Shown in pieces: positions 18,948 through 28,826 of a DNA stretch of 64,000 bases (its first letter is position 1; each line of letters starts with the position of its first letter). The position numbers and the translations under genes were made by a program. Under the pieces are notes generated by a model. That model was not told the origin of the DNA. It made no database searches and saw only the letters and a list, made by a program, of their open reading frames with translations. The stretch is taken from positions 266,279 to 330,278 of the forward strand of contig JAHXQP010000030.1 of assembly GCA_019391515.1 (NCBI GenBank), given 5' to 3'. The DNA comes from Clostridiaceae bacterium (lineage in GTDB: Bacteria; Bacillota; Clostridia; Tissierellales; Sporanaerobacteraceae).

Positions 18948-19989
18948 AACTTTGCCTCCTTAGAAATATATAGGATGTAAAGATTAAAACTATACAATAA
19001 ATAGATAATACTATTACCCCTTCTCCAATACTTTTAGTACTTCCTAAAAGATTTATCCTATATAAATTGTTTGTTATTATAGAAATTGGGTTTATTCTAC
19101 TTAAAATAGGTACATTTTCGTCAATCATTACCTTTATTCCTGATCCCATCATTCCTGATAGAAATGATAAAACCAGTGTCATTGCTATTGCCATTATAGT
19201 TTTTACATCATTGCTTTTTTTGTTAGAAGAACCTATAAATATCCCTAGGGCTACTCCAAATAAATTCCCCATTATTATTAAAATAGCACTGTATTTTATT
19301 TCTGTGAATAGATTTAACTTTAAAACATATTTTATAAAAATAAGCAATATTCCATTTGCAAACAGATTCAATGCCAATGCAACTACAACACCAACTAATA
19401 TAAATTTAGACTTCTTCAATGGAACTATATTCAATCTTTCACCTATATTAGATAAATTTGCTTGAATCAGACTAACTGCTTCAATACCTGCAAAAACTCC
19501 ATAAGTTGAGACCATTGCAATTAATGAATAAAATATAATCACTAATGGATTTGCTTTTTGGTTTCTATCTGCAATATAGTCTACTGAAAAATCATAGTTC
19601 TCAATTGGTCTATTTAGTTTTTTCATTTGTTTTATTTGTTCTACTACCTCTTTAATTATAGTTTGATTTATTCCTGACTCTTTAACTTTTATATCTAAAT
19701 CACTATCTACAAATCCATCTATTTCTTCATCATCTAGCTTTTTGACTACCTCATCTTTGGAAATTTTATGAACATTTAAAAATTCAATTTCTCTTAATAT
19801 ATTTACGATAGAATTTTCACTATCTATTCCTACATTTATCTCTTTTAATTCTGTCTCTAACATTCCGCTAAAGGCAGTATAGAAAAAAACTGCCATGATT
19901 AGTGGATATAGCAAACTCCAAAATGAAAAACCAAAATCCCTGAATAAGTTTTTCCCTTGATATATACAATTTCTAAATAAATTTCTCAT
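18934..19989 (-). CDS. ABC-2 type permease, first subunit
   Basis: 351 residues with the same plan as the next gene: one N-terminal membrane helix, a soluble outer domain and a cluster of C-terminal helices. The start overlaps the region of the ATPase stop with only one intervening base. The two permeases are diverged paralogues, consistent with a heterodimeric exporter driven by the ATPase at 19991. Confidence 0.88.
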   Translation of the reverse strand: MRNLFRNCIYQGKNLFRDFGFSFWSLLYPLIMAVFFYTAFSGMLETELKEINVGIDSENSIVNILREIEFLNVHKISKDEVVKKLDDEEIDGFVDSDLDIKVKESGINQTIIKEVVEQIKQMKKLNRPIENYDFSVDYIADRNQKANPLVIIFYSLIAMVSTYGVFAGIEAVSLIQANLSNIGERLNIVPLKKSKFILVGVVVALALNLFANGILLIFIKYVLKLNLFTEIKYSAILIIMGNLFGVALGIFIGSSNKKSNDVKTIMAIAMTLVLSFLSGMMGSGIKVMIDENVPILSRINPISIITNNLYRINLLGSTKSIGEGVIVLSIYCIVLIFTSYIFLRRQSYDSL

Positions 19990-19990
19990 A

Positions 19991-20923
19991 TCAATCCCTA
20001 AGCTCCTTTCCTGTTAATTCCAAGAACACATCATTTAGTGATGGTAATTGGCTATGAAGCTTTGTATAGGTTAAGTTATTATCTTTTATAAATTCTAAAA
20101 GATTTGATAGATTATTTACTCCATTTTCAAATTTTATAATATAATCCTCATCATCTTTTTCTATATCAATTACATGAGGTATGTTTTTCATTTTTTCTAT
20201 AGTTTTATCATCTATATTTAAAAATCCAGCTACTATCTTTTCTGATGTAGTTATCATAGCTTTCAATTCTTCTTTTGTTCCTGAAACTAAACTCCTACCT
20301 TTATCCATTATAATGATTCTTTTACAAAGCATTTCTACCTCTTCTAGATAATGGGTTGTATATATGATAGTGCTACCTTCACTATTTAATTTTTTTATTC
20401 CATTTAGTATAAAGTTTCTACTTTGAGCATCTACTGCAACAGTAGGTTCATCTAAAAATATTAACTTAGGTTTATGTGCTATTCCACAAGAAATATTCAA
20501 TCTTCTCTTTAACCCACCACTTAATTTTTTAGGATAAAACTTAACATAATCCTTTAGCCCTACAAATTCTATGGCTTCATCTACATATTTCTCTCTTAAT
20601 TTTTTATCATCTATATATAATCCACAAAAATAATCTATATTTTCTTTAACTGTTAAATTATTGAAAACTGAAACTTCTTGAGGTACCAGTCCTATTTTCT
20701 TTTTTATGTCATAAGAATTTGGAGTCATTTTCTTTCCAAAGACTTCTATCTCACCTTTATCAAAACTTAATAAGGACAATATACAATTTATAGCTGTAGT
20801 TTTTCCACAACCATTAGGACCTAAAAGACCTAATATCTCTCCTTCCTTAACTTCCATATTAAAATGGTCAAGAGCTATTAGTTCCTTATATCTTTTTACT
20901 AAATTATTTACCTTAACTACCAT
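19991..20923 (-). CDS. ABC-2 exporter ATP-binding protein
   Basis: 310 residues from the ATG at 20923, set by AGGGGTGAT upstream; an in-frame GTG at 20932 is part of that site. Walker A GPNGCGKTT, signature LSGGLKRRLNISCG, Walker B LIFLDEPTVAVD and a YTTHYLEEVE switch are present. The C-terminal extension is typical of drug or peptide exporters (DrrA/NatA type). First gene of the operon, divergent from the histidine kinase. Confidence 0.92.
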   Translation of the reverse strand: MVVKVNNLVKRYKELIALDHFNMEVKEGEILGLLGPNGCGKTTAINCILSLLSFDKGEIEVFGKKMTPNSYDIKKKIGLVPQEVSVFNNLTVKENIDYFCGLYIDDKKLREKYVDEAIEFVGLKDYVKFYPKKLSGGLKRRLNISCGIAHKPKLIFLDEPTVAVDAQSRNFILNGIKKLNSEGSTIIYTTHYLEEVEMLCKRIIIMDKGRSLVSGTKEELKAMITTSEKIVAGFLNIDDKTIEKMKNIPHVIDIEKDDEDYIIKFENGVNNLSNLLEFIKDNNLTYTKLHSQLPSLNDVFLELTGKELRD

Positions 20924-21005
20924 CAATATCACCCCTATATTTTATCTTAAAACCATTATATTATTTTAAGGTTTTCTGTTGTAGTGTATAAAGTTATAAT
21001 ATGAT

Positions 21006-21056
21006 ATGACATTTGTCATTAAGTGAATTGTATTTGATGAAAAATATTAGTATAAT
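21006..21056 (+). promoter_or_regulatory. promoter and dyad of the two-component operon
   Basis: TTGTAT (21028-21033), a 17-base spacer and TATAAT (21051-21056) precede the kinase gene. Just upstream lies the dyad ATGACAttTGTCAT (21006-21019), a good candidate binding site for the LuxR-type regulator encoded here, which could act on both divergent operons. Confidence 0.6.
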
Positions 21057-21100
21057 TAGCCTATGGAATAAAAGTTAAGTATATTTACAGGAGGAAAAAT

Positions 21101-22147
21101 ATGCAAAGGTTTTGGGAAAAATTTATTATAATATTATTTTGTTTATACGATGCCTTTAAAACAAATCCAAATGGGAATTTAGTCATCTATTTTCTCATAA
21201 GCCTTGCTATATCTTTAGCTTTAGATTTATTGGACAATAAAAAAACAAAAATCATTATCTACTCTTTATTTGTAATAATATATTTTTCCTATCCTCTGTT
21301 TGTATCTTATTTACCACTGATTTTATACAATATGTATTTAGATTTTAAGATATATTCTTTACTCTTAGTGCCTTTAATTTTAATAAAACCTTCAATTATA
21401 AATTTACTTTTATCAATTTTGGCAATTTATCTTTCTGCTAGAACAAAAAAATATAATCTTATTTTGGAAGAAAATAAAATAGTACGGGATGAACTAAAGG
21501 AAGATACCTTTTACCTAGAAAAATACAATAAACAACTAAAAATAGATAAAGAAAAAAACATTCATATTGCCATACTTACGGAAAGAAATCGAATTGCAAG
21601 AGAACTTCATGATTCTATAGGACACGCTATAAGTAGTAGCATATTGCAAGTTGAAGCATTGAAAATAATTTCAAATGAAGAAAAGGTAGTAGAAAATTTG
21701 GATATTCTTCAAGAAACCTTAAAAAATGGAATGAACGATATTAGAAAAAGCATACATAATCTATATAATGAATCTTTAGATTTAGAAAATCAGATCGAAA
21801 AACTATGTAATGAAATACCTAATATTAAAGTGGACCTTGTTTACAAAATTGAGGATAAATTGGACTATGATATTAAATTTGATATTTTATCTGTCATAAA
21901 AGAGTCTATAACCAATTGTACTAAACATTCTAATGCTACGAAATTAAAAATAAGTTTGATAAGTCAACCGAGATTTCATTCTATAATAATAAAAGATAAT
22001 GGAAGTAATTTTGATGAAAAAAAATTTATTGACAACAAAGGTATTGGGCTTCTTTCTATGAATGAAATAGCCAATAAATATAACGGCTTTTTAAATTATA
22101 GCTTTGATGATGGGTTTAAGATACATTTAACTTTAATGAAAGGATAG
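21101..22147 (+). CDS. sensor histidine kinase (HisKA_3 type, LiaS/NarL-partner group)
   Basis: 348 residues: about four membrane segments in the first 115 residues, then a coiled coil and the HisKA_3 dimerisation motif ERNRIARELHDSIGHAIS, with His170 as phospho-acceptor. The C-terminal ATPase domain has NCTKHSNA and a G-box KGIGLLSMNEIA. There is almost no extracytoplasmic loop, as in intramembrane-sensing kinases. Its partner regulator follows after five bases. Divergence from an ABC-2 exporter suggests it senses the exporter's substrate or the state of the exporter. Confidence 0.92.
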   Translation: MQRFWEKFIIILFCLYDAFKTNPNGNLVIYFLISLAISLALDLLDNKKTKIIIYSLFVIIYFSYPLFVSYLPLILYNMYLDFKIYSLLLVPLILIKPSIINLLLSILAIYLSARTKKYNLILEENKIVRDELKEDTFYLEKYNKQLKIDKEKNIHIAILTERNRIARELHDSIGHAISSSILQVEALKIISNEEKVVENLDILQETLKNGMNDIRKSIHNLYNESLDLENQIEKLCNEIPNIKVDLVYKIEDKLDYDIKFDILSVIKESITNCTKHSNATKLKISLISQPRFHSIIIKDNGSNFDEKKFIDNKGIGLLSMNEIANKYNGFLNYSFDDGFKIHLTLMKG

Positions 22148-22152
22148 TTTAT

Positions 22153-22773
22153 ATGAATATTATAATTATAGATGATGATCCATTAGTAGTGGAATCATTA
22201 AAAACAATTATAACTGCTAGTAGTATAGATATTTTAGCTGTAGGCTATGACGGTTTTCAAGCCATAGAACAATATACTAAATATAATCCTGATTTAGTTC
22301 TTATGGATATAAGAATGGAAAAAATGAACGGAATAGAAGCTACCAGAAAAATTCTAGAAATAGATTCTAATGCTAAAATTTTGTTGCTTACTACCTTCCA
22401 AGATGAGGAATATATTGCATCAGCTCTCTCATTGGGTTGCAAAGGATATATATTAAAACAAAATATTAAAGGTATTATTCCTGCAATAAATGCAATCGTC
22501 TCTGGAAATTTAGTCTTTGATTCAAAAATTATATCAAATTTTCAAAGCTATTCTAAAAAGGATATAGGGATAGAGCTTTCTGATAGGGAACTCGATATTT
22601 TGCTCCTAGTGGCAGAAGGATTAAATAATAAAGAAATAGCTCAAAAACTTTTTTTGAGCGAGGGAACTGTTAGAAACTATATTTCTAACATGCTTGAAAA
22701 ACTATCTTTAAGGGATAGAACTCAACTTGCAATCTACTATTATAAGATGAAATTTGGAGTAGAGGAAAATTAA
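22153..22773 (+). CDS. LuxR/NarL-type response regulator
   Basis: 206 residues. A receiver domain with phosphorylated Asp52 (VLMDIRM) and the acidic pocket IIDDDP is followed by a LuxR helix-turn-helix (LSDRELDILLLVAEGLNNKE). AAAGGATAGTTTAT precedes the ATG, within the end of the kinase gene. It likely activates the divergent ABC-2 operon through the dyad at 21006-21019. Confidence 0.93.
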   Translation: MNIIIIDDDPLVVESLKTIITASSIDILAVGYDGFQAIEQYTKYNPDLVLMDIRMEKMNGIEATRKILEIDSNAKILLLTTFQDEEYIASALSLGCKGYILKQNIKGIIPAINAIVSGNLVFDSKIISNFQSYSKKDIGIELSDRELDILLLVAEGLNNKEIAQKLFLSEGTVRNYISNMLEKLSLRDRTQLAIYYYKMKFGVEEN

Positions 22774-22780
22774 ATTTCCT

Positions 22781-23095
22781 CTACTCTTTAAATTTTACTG
22801 CTGTTCCATAAGCTATAACTTCAGCTGCTCCTTGCATTACAGCAGATGAGGCATAACGAATATTTATTATTGCATCTGCTCCTAGCTCTTTGGCTTCTTC
22901 TGCCATTCTCTTTGTAGCAAGGGCTCTTGCTTCATTCATCATTTGAGTATACGCCTTAAGTTCTCCTCCTACAAGAGTTTTAAAGCTTTGGCTTATATCC
23001 CTTCCAATGTTTTTACTTTGAATTGTGCTACCTTTAACTAATCCAAGCATTTCAAGCTCTTTATCATTATAATAATCAGTATTTACTAAGATCAT
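22781..23095 (-). CDS. YbjQ/UPF0145 family protein
   Basis: 104 residues from the ATG at 23095 with GGAG six bases ahead. The pattern GRDISQSFKTLVGGELKAYT and GADAIINIRYASSAVM is the YbjQ fold, a small pentameric beta-rich protein sometimes labelled heavy-metal binding. Function is unknown. It overlaps the small membrane protein gene upstream by 20 bases, so the two are probably co-translated. Its stop lies close to the convergent response-regulator gene. Confidence 0.85.
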   Translation of the reverse strand: MILVNTDYYNDKELEMLGLVKGSTIQSKNIGRDISQSFKTLVGGELKAYTQMMNEARALATKRMAEEAKELGADAIINIRYASSAVMQGAAEVIAYGTAVKFKE

Positions 23096-23297
23096 CTTCT
23101 TCTCCACTCCTTATCTCATTTATTCTTTCAACTAACACAAATATACTAACTCCAATTAAAAATAACGGTACTAAGAGCATTATTATCTTTACCCATAATG
23201 GATCAGGAATACTTATAATACCTAAAACAAAGAATAAAAAATATATTACTAGCAAGCATGTTATTATTAAAGGTGCTATCATCTTTTTAACTTTCAT
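23076..23297 (-). CDS. small two-helix membrane protein
   Basis: 73 residues with two hydrophobic helices (about 5-28 and 34-55) and a charged C-terminus (ERINEIRSGEEDDLSKY). It has no recognisable domain. A GAGGAAGGAAATTC site precedes the ATG. It overlaps the YbjQ gene and may act with it. Confidence 0.7.
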   Translation of the reverse strand: MKVKKMIAPLIITCLLVIYFLFFVLGIISIPDPLWVKIIMLLVPLFLIGVSIFVLVERINEIRSGEEDDLSKY

Positions 23298-23394
23298 ATG
23301 AATTTCCTTCCTCTAATTTTATAGAAATAAAACTTTAATTTATTATATCATTATTAATATATGTTTTTCTACATAATGTTACTATAATTTTTTA

Positions 23395-23435
23395 AAAATA
23401 ACCATAAGAACATTTTTGTTCTCATGGTTATTTTT
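23395..23435 (-). terminator. terminator of the BceAB-like operon
   Basis: A 12-bp outer stem (AAAAATAACCAT and its complement) and a 5-bp inner stem, with flanking A and T runs, directly follow the permease stop. Confidence 0.8.
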
Positions 23436-23439
23436 AAGC

Positions 23440-25305
23440 TTATTGTTGAACTATACTCATAAATTTTCTTATAGTAAAGATATAAAATATTCCATATGCT
23501 AATGTAAATATACCTATGCTCATGATTGTAGGTATAAGTAAATTAAACTTCATCATATTACTTAATACCAATATAGAGACTATACTGTGAATTGAACCAA
23601 CTATCAATGGCAATATAAATGAGATACCTACCTGTTTTGAAACGGATTTATATATTTCTAAATCTGTCATTCCTAATTTCTTTAGTATTTCATATTTCCC
23701 TTTATCTCTAAAAGATTCACTCAATGTTTTGAAATAAATTATACTTCCAGTACCGAATACAAATACTAAAAATAAAAACGAACCTAGAAAATAAATAATT
23801 CCTGTAAAATCATAGAATGATGCATCAGCTACAAAAGAAGTATATAGACTAGATTCTTTAGGTGACAATAACTCTGCCAACTGAAAAGTTAAATCTTTTA
23901 TATTTTTTGGATTATCTAAGATAATACCATTAAACTGATGTTCTATGAAATTAGCTTTCAGAATTTCGTATTCTTTATCATTAACAACTATACATGGAAA
24001 ATTAAGTCCATTTCCAAAAAGAGGAACCTTTGTGCTAACCTTTATATCATATTTCTTATCCTTTATCTTAATACCATCTGTTTCTATAAGACTCATCATT
24101 GTCTGAGGTCTTTCTATATACCCTACTTCATTTTTAGACAAATTAAATTGGGAAATTATATCTTCTCTATCTTCCACTCCTAAGCCAGATAATATATCTT
24201 TAAAATCAGATAATTTAATTACTACAACTTCATTATCAGGGACATAAAAGAAATTTGTTCTTTCTTTAAGCTTTATTGTATTTTTAGACTTTTTAATAAT
24301 TTCGTCTGCCTTATCTATTTGTTCTTTATTATCCGAAACATAACTAATAGTATAGGGAACTTCTATTTTACGATTTTTTTCCACATAATATTTTAAAGAA
24401 CTTACTGTCCCAAAGGAAGTTATGCAAGTTGTTATCAATACTGCTACCGCTGTAAGAGTCTTATAGTTATTTTTAATTCTAAAAGCTATATTTGAAAAAC
24501 TAACAATATTTACACCTTTATATAAAAAACTCTTTTTATTTATATAGTGTCTTATTATCATAGAGAAAAAGGATCCAAACAACCAATAAGTACCTAATAT
24601 AATAAGAAGTATTGTAGTCAAAAGACTTGTTCCAAAACCAATTTTTTCATAATTTATTGCAACATAATACGCAATACCAATTATTATTATTGAAACAATT
24701 CCTTTGAAATAATTAACTTTTGGAAGTTCTTCTTCTTTTTTTAAAGAATTTATCAAGTCAATTAAATTAGATCTAATAATGCTTATATATCCTTTTAAAA
24801 AAGTAAACATCAGTATAATTGAATACACAATTATAGTACCAATAATAGCTTTTTTAGATATAAAAAAGTCGATTTTCATATTTAAAAGGGCTACTTTAGC
24901 AAGTATCATCATAAATAATTTGCTAAATAAAATGCCTACACCTAATCCTATGATTAAGGATAACAATCCTAATAATAAACCTTCAGAAGCAAATATAAAA
25001 CCTACTTTACTATTGTCAATTCCCATAAAAGCATATACTCCAATTTCTTTTTTTCTTTGATTTAAGAAAAAATTAGTAGAATATACTATAAAAAACACTA
25101 AAAATATTACCATAAGTACAGAAGCACTCATAGCTGTAGATTGTATATATCCTGAAGCTTCTTCATGTTCTAAAAATTGAGGATTATATCTCATTGACAA
25201 AAAATTATAATAGGTAGCTACAGAAAAAATCATTGCCATGACATACAAACCATAAGTTTTTATATTTCTTTTAAAATTAACAATTGCTATCTTAAAAGAG
25301 TTCAT
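23440..25305 (-). CDS. BceB-like FtsX permease
   Basis: 621 residues with the BceB layout: ten membrane segments in a 1+3 / 2 / 4 style arrangement and a large extracellular domain of roughly 200 residues (about 315-515) between helices. BceB proteins sense and remove peptide antibiotics bound to lipid II or undecaprenyl pyrophosphate. The ATG overlaps the end of the ATPase gene by 14 bases. With the nearby two-component pair it forms a full Bce-type resistance module. Confidence 0.92.
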   Translation of the reverse strand: MNSFKIAIVNFKRNIKTYGLYVMAMIFSVATYYNFLSMRYNPQFLEHEEASGYIQSTAMSASVLMVIFLVFFIVYSTNFFLNQRKKEIGVYAFMGIDNSKVGFIFASEGLLLGLLSLIIGLGVGILFSKLFMMILAKVALLNMKIDFFISKKAIIGTIIVYSIILMFTFLKGYISIIRSNLIDLINSLKKEEELPKVNYFKGIVSIIIIGIAYYVAINYEKIGFGTSLLTTILLIILGTYWLFGSFFSMIIRHYINKKSFLYKGVNIVSFSNIAFRIKNNYKTLTAVAVLITTCITSFGTVSSLKYYVEKNRKIEVPYTISYVSDNKEQIDKADEIIKKSKNTIKLKERTNFFYVPDNEVVVIKLSDFKDILSGLGVEDREDIISQFNLSKNEVGYIERPQTMMSLIETDGIKIKDKKYDIKVSTKVPLFGNGLNFPCIVVNDKEYEILKANFIEHQFNGIILDNPKNIKDLTFQLAELLSPKESSLYTSFVADASFYDFTGIIYFLGSFLFLVFVFGTGSIIYFKTLSESFRDKGKYEILKKLGMTDLEIYKSVSKQVGISFILPLIVGSIHSIVSILVLSNMMKFNLLIPTIMSIGIFTLAYGIFYIFTIRKFMSIVQQ

Positions 25306-26056
25306 CTACCCCACCTCCCATAGAACCAAGTAAATCAATGATTCTCTTGAAGAATTCCTTTCTTGATGAATCTTTATCTATCCTTGTATGGATTTTCCCA
25401 TCTTTTATAAATAAAATTCTTTTACAATAACTAGCTGAAAATGCATCGTGGGTTACCATTATAATGGTTGTATTGAACTCCTCATTCATCTTAGACAAAC
25501 ATTGTAACAATTCTTGAGAAGATTTTGAATCCAATGCTCCAGTAGGCTCATCTGCAAAGACTATAGAAGGCGAAGTAATAAGTGCCCTTGCCGCTGCTAC
25601 CCTTTGTTTTTGTCCTCCTGATAATTGATAAGGATACTTTTTAATTTGATCTTTCAATCCAAAAAAACTACTTAATTTTTCTACTTTACTCTTTATCTCT
25701 TTAGAATTCACTTTTGATAAAGCAAGAGGCAATGCTATATTATCTTCAACAGACATACTATCTAATAGATTAAAATCCTGAAATATAAATCCTATATTAT
25801 TTCGTCTAAATACTGAAAGTTCTCTATTCTTCATATTTCCAATATCTTTGTCTTCATAATATATATTCCCAGAAGTAGGTTTATCAATAGTAGATAACAT
25901 ATTTAAAAGTGTTGTCTTACCTGCTCCAGATGGACCCATTATTCCTAAAAATTCGCCCTCATATACTTTTAAATCTATATTATCTATAGCCTTAAAAATA
26001 GAATCCTTAGAGCCATATTCTTTTTTTAATTTCCTTGTTTCTAGTACTACTTTCAT
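25292..26056 (-). CDS. BceA-like ATP-binding protein
   Basis: 254 residues. Walker A GPSGAGKTT, signature LSGGQKQRVAAARAL, Walker [13 protein letters not shown] and switch TIIMVTHD. FRRNNIGFIFQDFNLLD is typical of the BceA/MacB branch. It powers the BceB-like permease encoded next. AGGAGGGTGTCAAT precedes the ATG. Confidence 0.93.
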   Translation of the reverse strand: MKVVLETRKLKKEYGSKDSIFKAIDNIDLKVYEGEFLGIMGPSGAGKTTLLNMLSTIDKPTSGNIYYEDKDIGNMKNRELSVFRRNNIGFIFQDFNLLDSMSVEDNIALPLALSKVNSKEIKSKVEKLSSFFGLKDQIKKYPYQLSGGQKQRVAAARALITSPSIVFADEPTGALDSKSSQELLQCLSKMNEEFNTTIIMVTHDAFSASYCKRILFIKDGKIHTRIDKDSSRKEFFKRIIDLLGSMGGGVDELF

Positions 26057-26147
26057 ATTGACACCCTCCTATATTAATCTTTAATTATATTTTAATATTT
26101 CCCTTGGCTCTCTGCCATCACTTAGGGTGACAATATGAATACTAATA

Positions 26148-27179
26148 TTACATCTTTGTCACATTGAAATAATCGGATAACTTATAAAAAACTATTACAA
26201 ACTCTGTATACTGTGATACTTGAGAATCAACCTTTATTTCTATATTTATTTTATTTGCAATTTTTTTACATATATAAAGCCCCATACCTGTAGATTTACT
26301 AGTTTTACGTCCATTTTCTCCTGTAAATCCTCTATCAAATATCCTATTAATATCTTTTTTAGAAATACCTATACCATTATCCTTTACTGAAAGCATTATA
26401 CTTTCATCATCTTCTTTTGCAAAGATTTTAATTTTTCCGCCTATATCTACATATTTGCAAGCATTATTTATTATCTGTTCCAATATATATGAAGCCCATT
26501 TTCTATCTATTAATACTTCAAAATTCAAATCATCAATTTCTAGTTCTATTTTTTTAGATATAAAAAGATTAGTATTAGTTTTAATTGCACTTTTAACTAA
26601 AGAATCAATATTTATCTCTTCAACTATAAAATCTTCTGAATAGCTTGATGATCTACTAGCATATAGTACTTGATTAACAAGAAAATTAGTTCTTTCTAAT
26701 TCTTGTCTTAGCTGTTCTGATATATTGTACATATCTTCTTGTTCAATTTTATCAGCTATAAGCTCACATACTGATAATGGTATCTTAATTTCATGAACCC
26801 ATTTTGTTATATAGTCATTTAACTCATCCAAATTTTCTTTTAGTTGTTCTGTTTCTTTCAGCTTTTCTTCATTTTTTATATCAACTGTTTCCCTTATTAG
26901 TTTTTGTTCCAACTTTTCACCTTCTGGGACATATACATCAATTTCTTTTTTATTATAAAGAGCATTTTTAAACTCTTTATAACTATTTCTCCACCTAAAG
27001 TAACCTACAATTAAAAACATAAAAGAAATAGAAAATATAAGTATATTCATATATAAAATATCATTTAAAGATTTATTTAAATTTGTACTACTTAGTAGTA
27101 TCAGATTTATAATTAAAACCACCAATAAAAAACATATAATTGTCCAAGATAAATCTTTTAAATATTTTAAAAAACTCAT
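26148..27179 (-). CDS. BceS-like intramembrane-sensing histidine kinase
   Basis: 343 residues with two membrane helices (about 11-32 and 43-62) separated by only about ten residues, so no sensor domain outside. The phospho-acceptor is His129 in WVHEIKIPLS, the hallmark of BceS kinases, with N, G1 (DNGIGIS) and G2 (STGMGLYICKK) boxes. Such kinases get their signal from the BceAB transporter itself. The start overlaps the regulator stop by four bases. Confidence 0.93.
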   Translation of the reverse strand: MSFLKYLKDLSWTIICFLLVVLIINLILLSSTNLNKSLNDILYMNILIFSISFMFLIVGYFRWRNSYKEFKNALYNKKEIDVYVPEGEKLEQKLIRETVDIKNEEKLKETEQLKENLDELNDYITKWVHEIKIPLSVCELIADKIEQEDMYNISEQLRQELERTNFLVNQVLYASRSSSYSEDFIVEEINIDSLVKSAIKTNTNLFISKKIELEIDDLNFEVLIDRKWASYILEQIINNACKYVDIGGKIKIFAKEDDESIMLSVKDNGIGISKKDINRIFDRGFTGENGRKTSKSTGMGLYICKKIANKINIEIKVDSQVSQYTEFVIVFYKLSDYFNVTKM

Positions 27180-27850
27180 GGTACCATATATCCTTGTGAT
27201 CGTTTAGTCAATATAAAATCTTTTAGTCCTATTTCTTCAAGTTTTTTTCTAAGTCTATTGACATTTACAGTTAAAGTATTCTCACTTATAAAATATTCAC
27301 TTTCCCATAGCACTCGCATGATTCTATCTCTAGATATTATTTTCCCTTTATTTTTCATAAGTAATTGAAGTATTTTGAACTCATTTTTAGTAAGTTCTAT
27401 TTCCTTATCATTGTAAGTTAGTGTCCCATCATTTATATTTAAAATAGCCCCATCACATTCTATTATCTGTCCTTCATTCTCGCCATAAGAATAGGTCCTT
27501 CTAATTATAGCTTGTATTTTTGCTAATAAAATATCTATTGAAAAAGGTTTCGTAACAAAATCATCTCCACCCATATTCACTGCCATTATTATATCCATAT
27601 TGCTATCCCTTGAAGACAAAAATATGATTGGAACTTTAGATATATCCCTTATTTTTTTGCACCAATAGAACCCATCAAAACAAGGTAAATTTATATCCAT
27701 AATCACTAAATGGGGTTTATATTTTGCAAATTCTTCTAGTATGTTTTCAAAATTTTCTATGGAAGCTGTATCAAATCCCCATTTCAAAATTACCTCTTCT
27801 ATATTGTCACAAAGAGATTTATCATCTTCTACTATAAGTAGTTTATACAA
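27176..27850 (-). CDS. BceR-like OmpR-family response regulator
   Basis: 224 residues starting with TTG at 27850 behind GAGGTGAT; the first residues YKLLIVEDD are the normal receiver start. Asp52 (IMDINLP) is the phosphorylation site, and a winged-helix domain (LTKNEFKILQLLMKNKGKIISRD) follows. It should activate the BceAB-like operon downstream, from which it is separated only by the kinase gene and a short gap. Confidence 0.93.
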   Translation of the reverse strand: MYKLLIVEDDKSLCDNIEEVILKWGFDTASIENFENILEEFAKYKPHLVIMDINLPCFDGFYWCKKIRDISKVPIIFLSSRDSNMDIIMAVNMGGDDFVTKPFSIDILLAKIQAIIRRTYSYGENEGQIIECDGAILNINDGTLTYNDKEIELTKNEFKILQLLMKNKGKIISRDRIMRVLWESEYFISENTLTVNVNRLRKKLEEIGLKDFILTKRSQGYMVP

Positions 27851-28001
27851 AATATCACCTCATAAATAAAAATTTTCTTTATTTATAGTATACCATTTTA
27901 TGTTATCTTTTAGCTAAAGTAATCTTTTTCACCTTACATTAGTACAAAAAATAAGATTCTAAACCTTATAAATTCCTTAAATCACTAAAGTTTTTAATAA
28001 A

Positions 28002-28063
28002 AAATCGTACTTTCTAGTAAAATGTTAAGTATAAATCTAGTATTTTACTAAAAAGTACGATTT
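28002..28063 (-). terminator. long hairpin terminator of the amino-acid transporter operon
   Basis: Outer arms of 12 bp (28002-28013 with 28052-28063) and inner arms of 9 bp (28015-28023 with 28042-28050), followed on the minus strand by TTTTTTATT. It stands just past the ATPase stop. Confidence 0.8.
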
Positions 28064-28069
28064 AATCAA

Positions 28070-28816
28070 TTATAAAGCTATAAATTTTCTTATTCTATCA
28101 TCTTCATAATTATTAAAAAACTCTGCTTTTTTACCTTCATGTACAATTCGTCCATCTTCCATAAATATTATTTTATTAGCAATCCTTTTTGCAAAAACCA
28201 TGTCATGAGTGATAATTAAAATACTCATACCATTATCTACTAATTTTTCTATTATACCTGCTATTTCTTCCCTTAGCTCTGGATCTAAAGCAGAAGTTGG
28301 TTCATCTAAACACATGAGCTTAGGTTCTAACGCACAAGCCCTAGCAATAGCTACTCTTTGTTTTTGTCCTCCTGAAAGCTCAAAAGGATAAGAGTTTATT
28401 TTATCTTCAAGTCCCATAGTATTCAATAGTTGTAAAGCTTTATCCTTTGCTTCATTTTTAGATACTCCAAAAACATTTATAGGAGCTTCTACTATATTTT
28501 CTATTACTGACATATGAGGAAAAAGATTATAGTTTTGAAAAACTAAGCCTACTTTTTTCCGTATAAATTTCATTTCTTCAGAACTAGCATATATACTTTT
28601 ATTATTATAGTCCTTGCATAAATAAGAACCATCTATTTTAATTGTGCCATTATCACATTTTTCCAAACTATTTATACATCTGAGCATTGTAGTTTTACCA
28701 GCTCCAGATGGCCCTATAATAGCTAAAATTTCTCCCGTTTCTAATGTAAAACTTATATCCTTTAATACTTGTTTTCTGCCAAAACTTTTATTTAAGCCAT
28801 CTACCTCTAAAATCAT
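28070..28816 (-). CDS. polar amino acid ABC transporter ATP-binding protein (GlnQ/HisP family)
   Basis: 248 residues from the ATG at 28816, chosen because AGGGGGAG stands five bases ahead; an in-frame ATG at 28834 precedes that site. Walker [29 protein letters not shown] and CLDEPTSALDPE are diagnostic of the GlnQ/HisP/ArtP group. It is the third gene of an operon behind a T-box leader whose specifier codon reads His, so histidine is the probable cargo. Confidence 0.93.
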   Translation of the reverse strand: MILEVDGLNKSFGRKQVLKDISFTLETGEILAIIGPSGAGKTTMLRCINSLEKCDNGTIKIDGSYLCKDYNNKSIYASSEEMKFIRKKVGLVFQNYNLFPHMSVIENIVEAPINVFGVSKNEAKDKALQLLNTMGLEDKINSYPFELSGGQKQRVAIARACALEPKLMCLDEPTSALDPELREEIAGIIEKLVDNGMSILIITHDMVFAKRIANKIIFMEDGRIVHEGKKAEFFNNYEDDRIRKFIAL

Positions 28817-28826
28817 TTTTCTCCCC

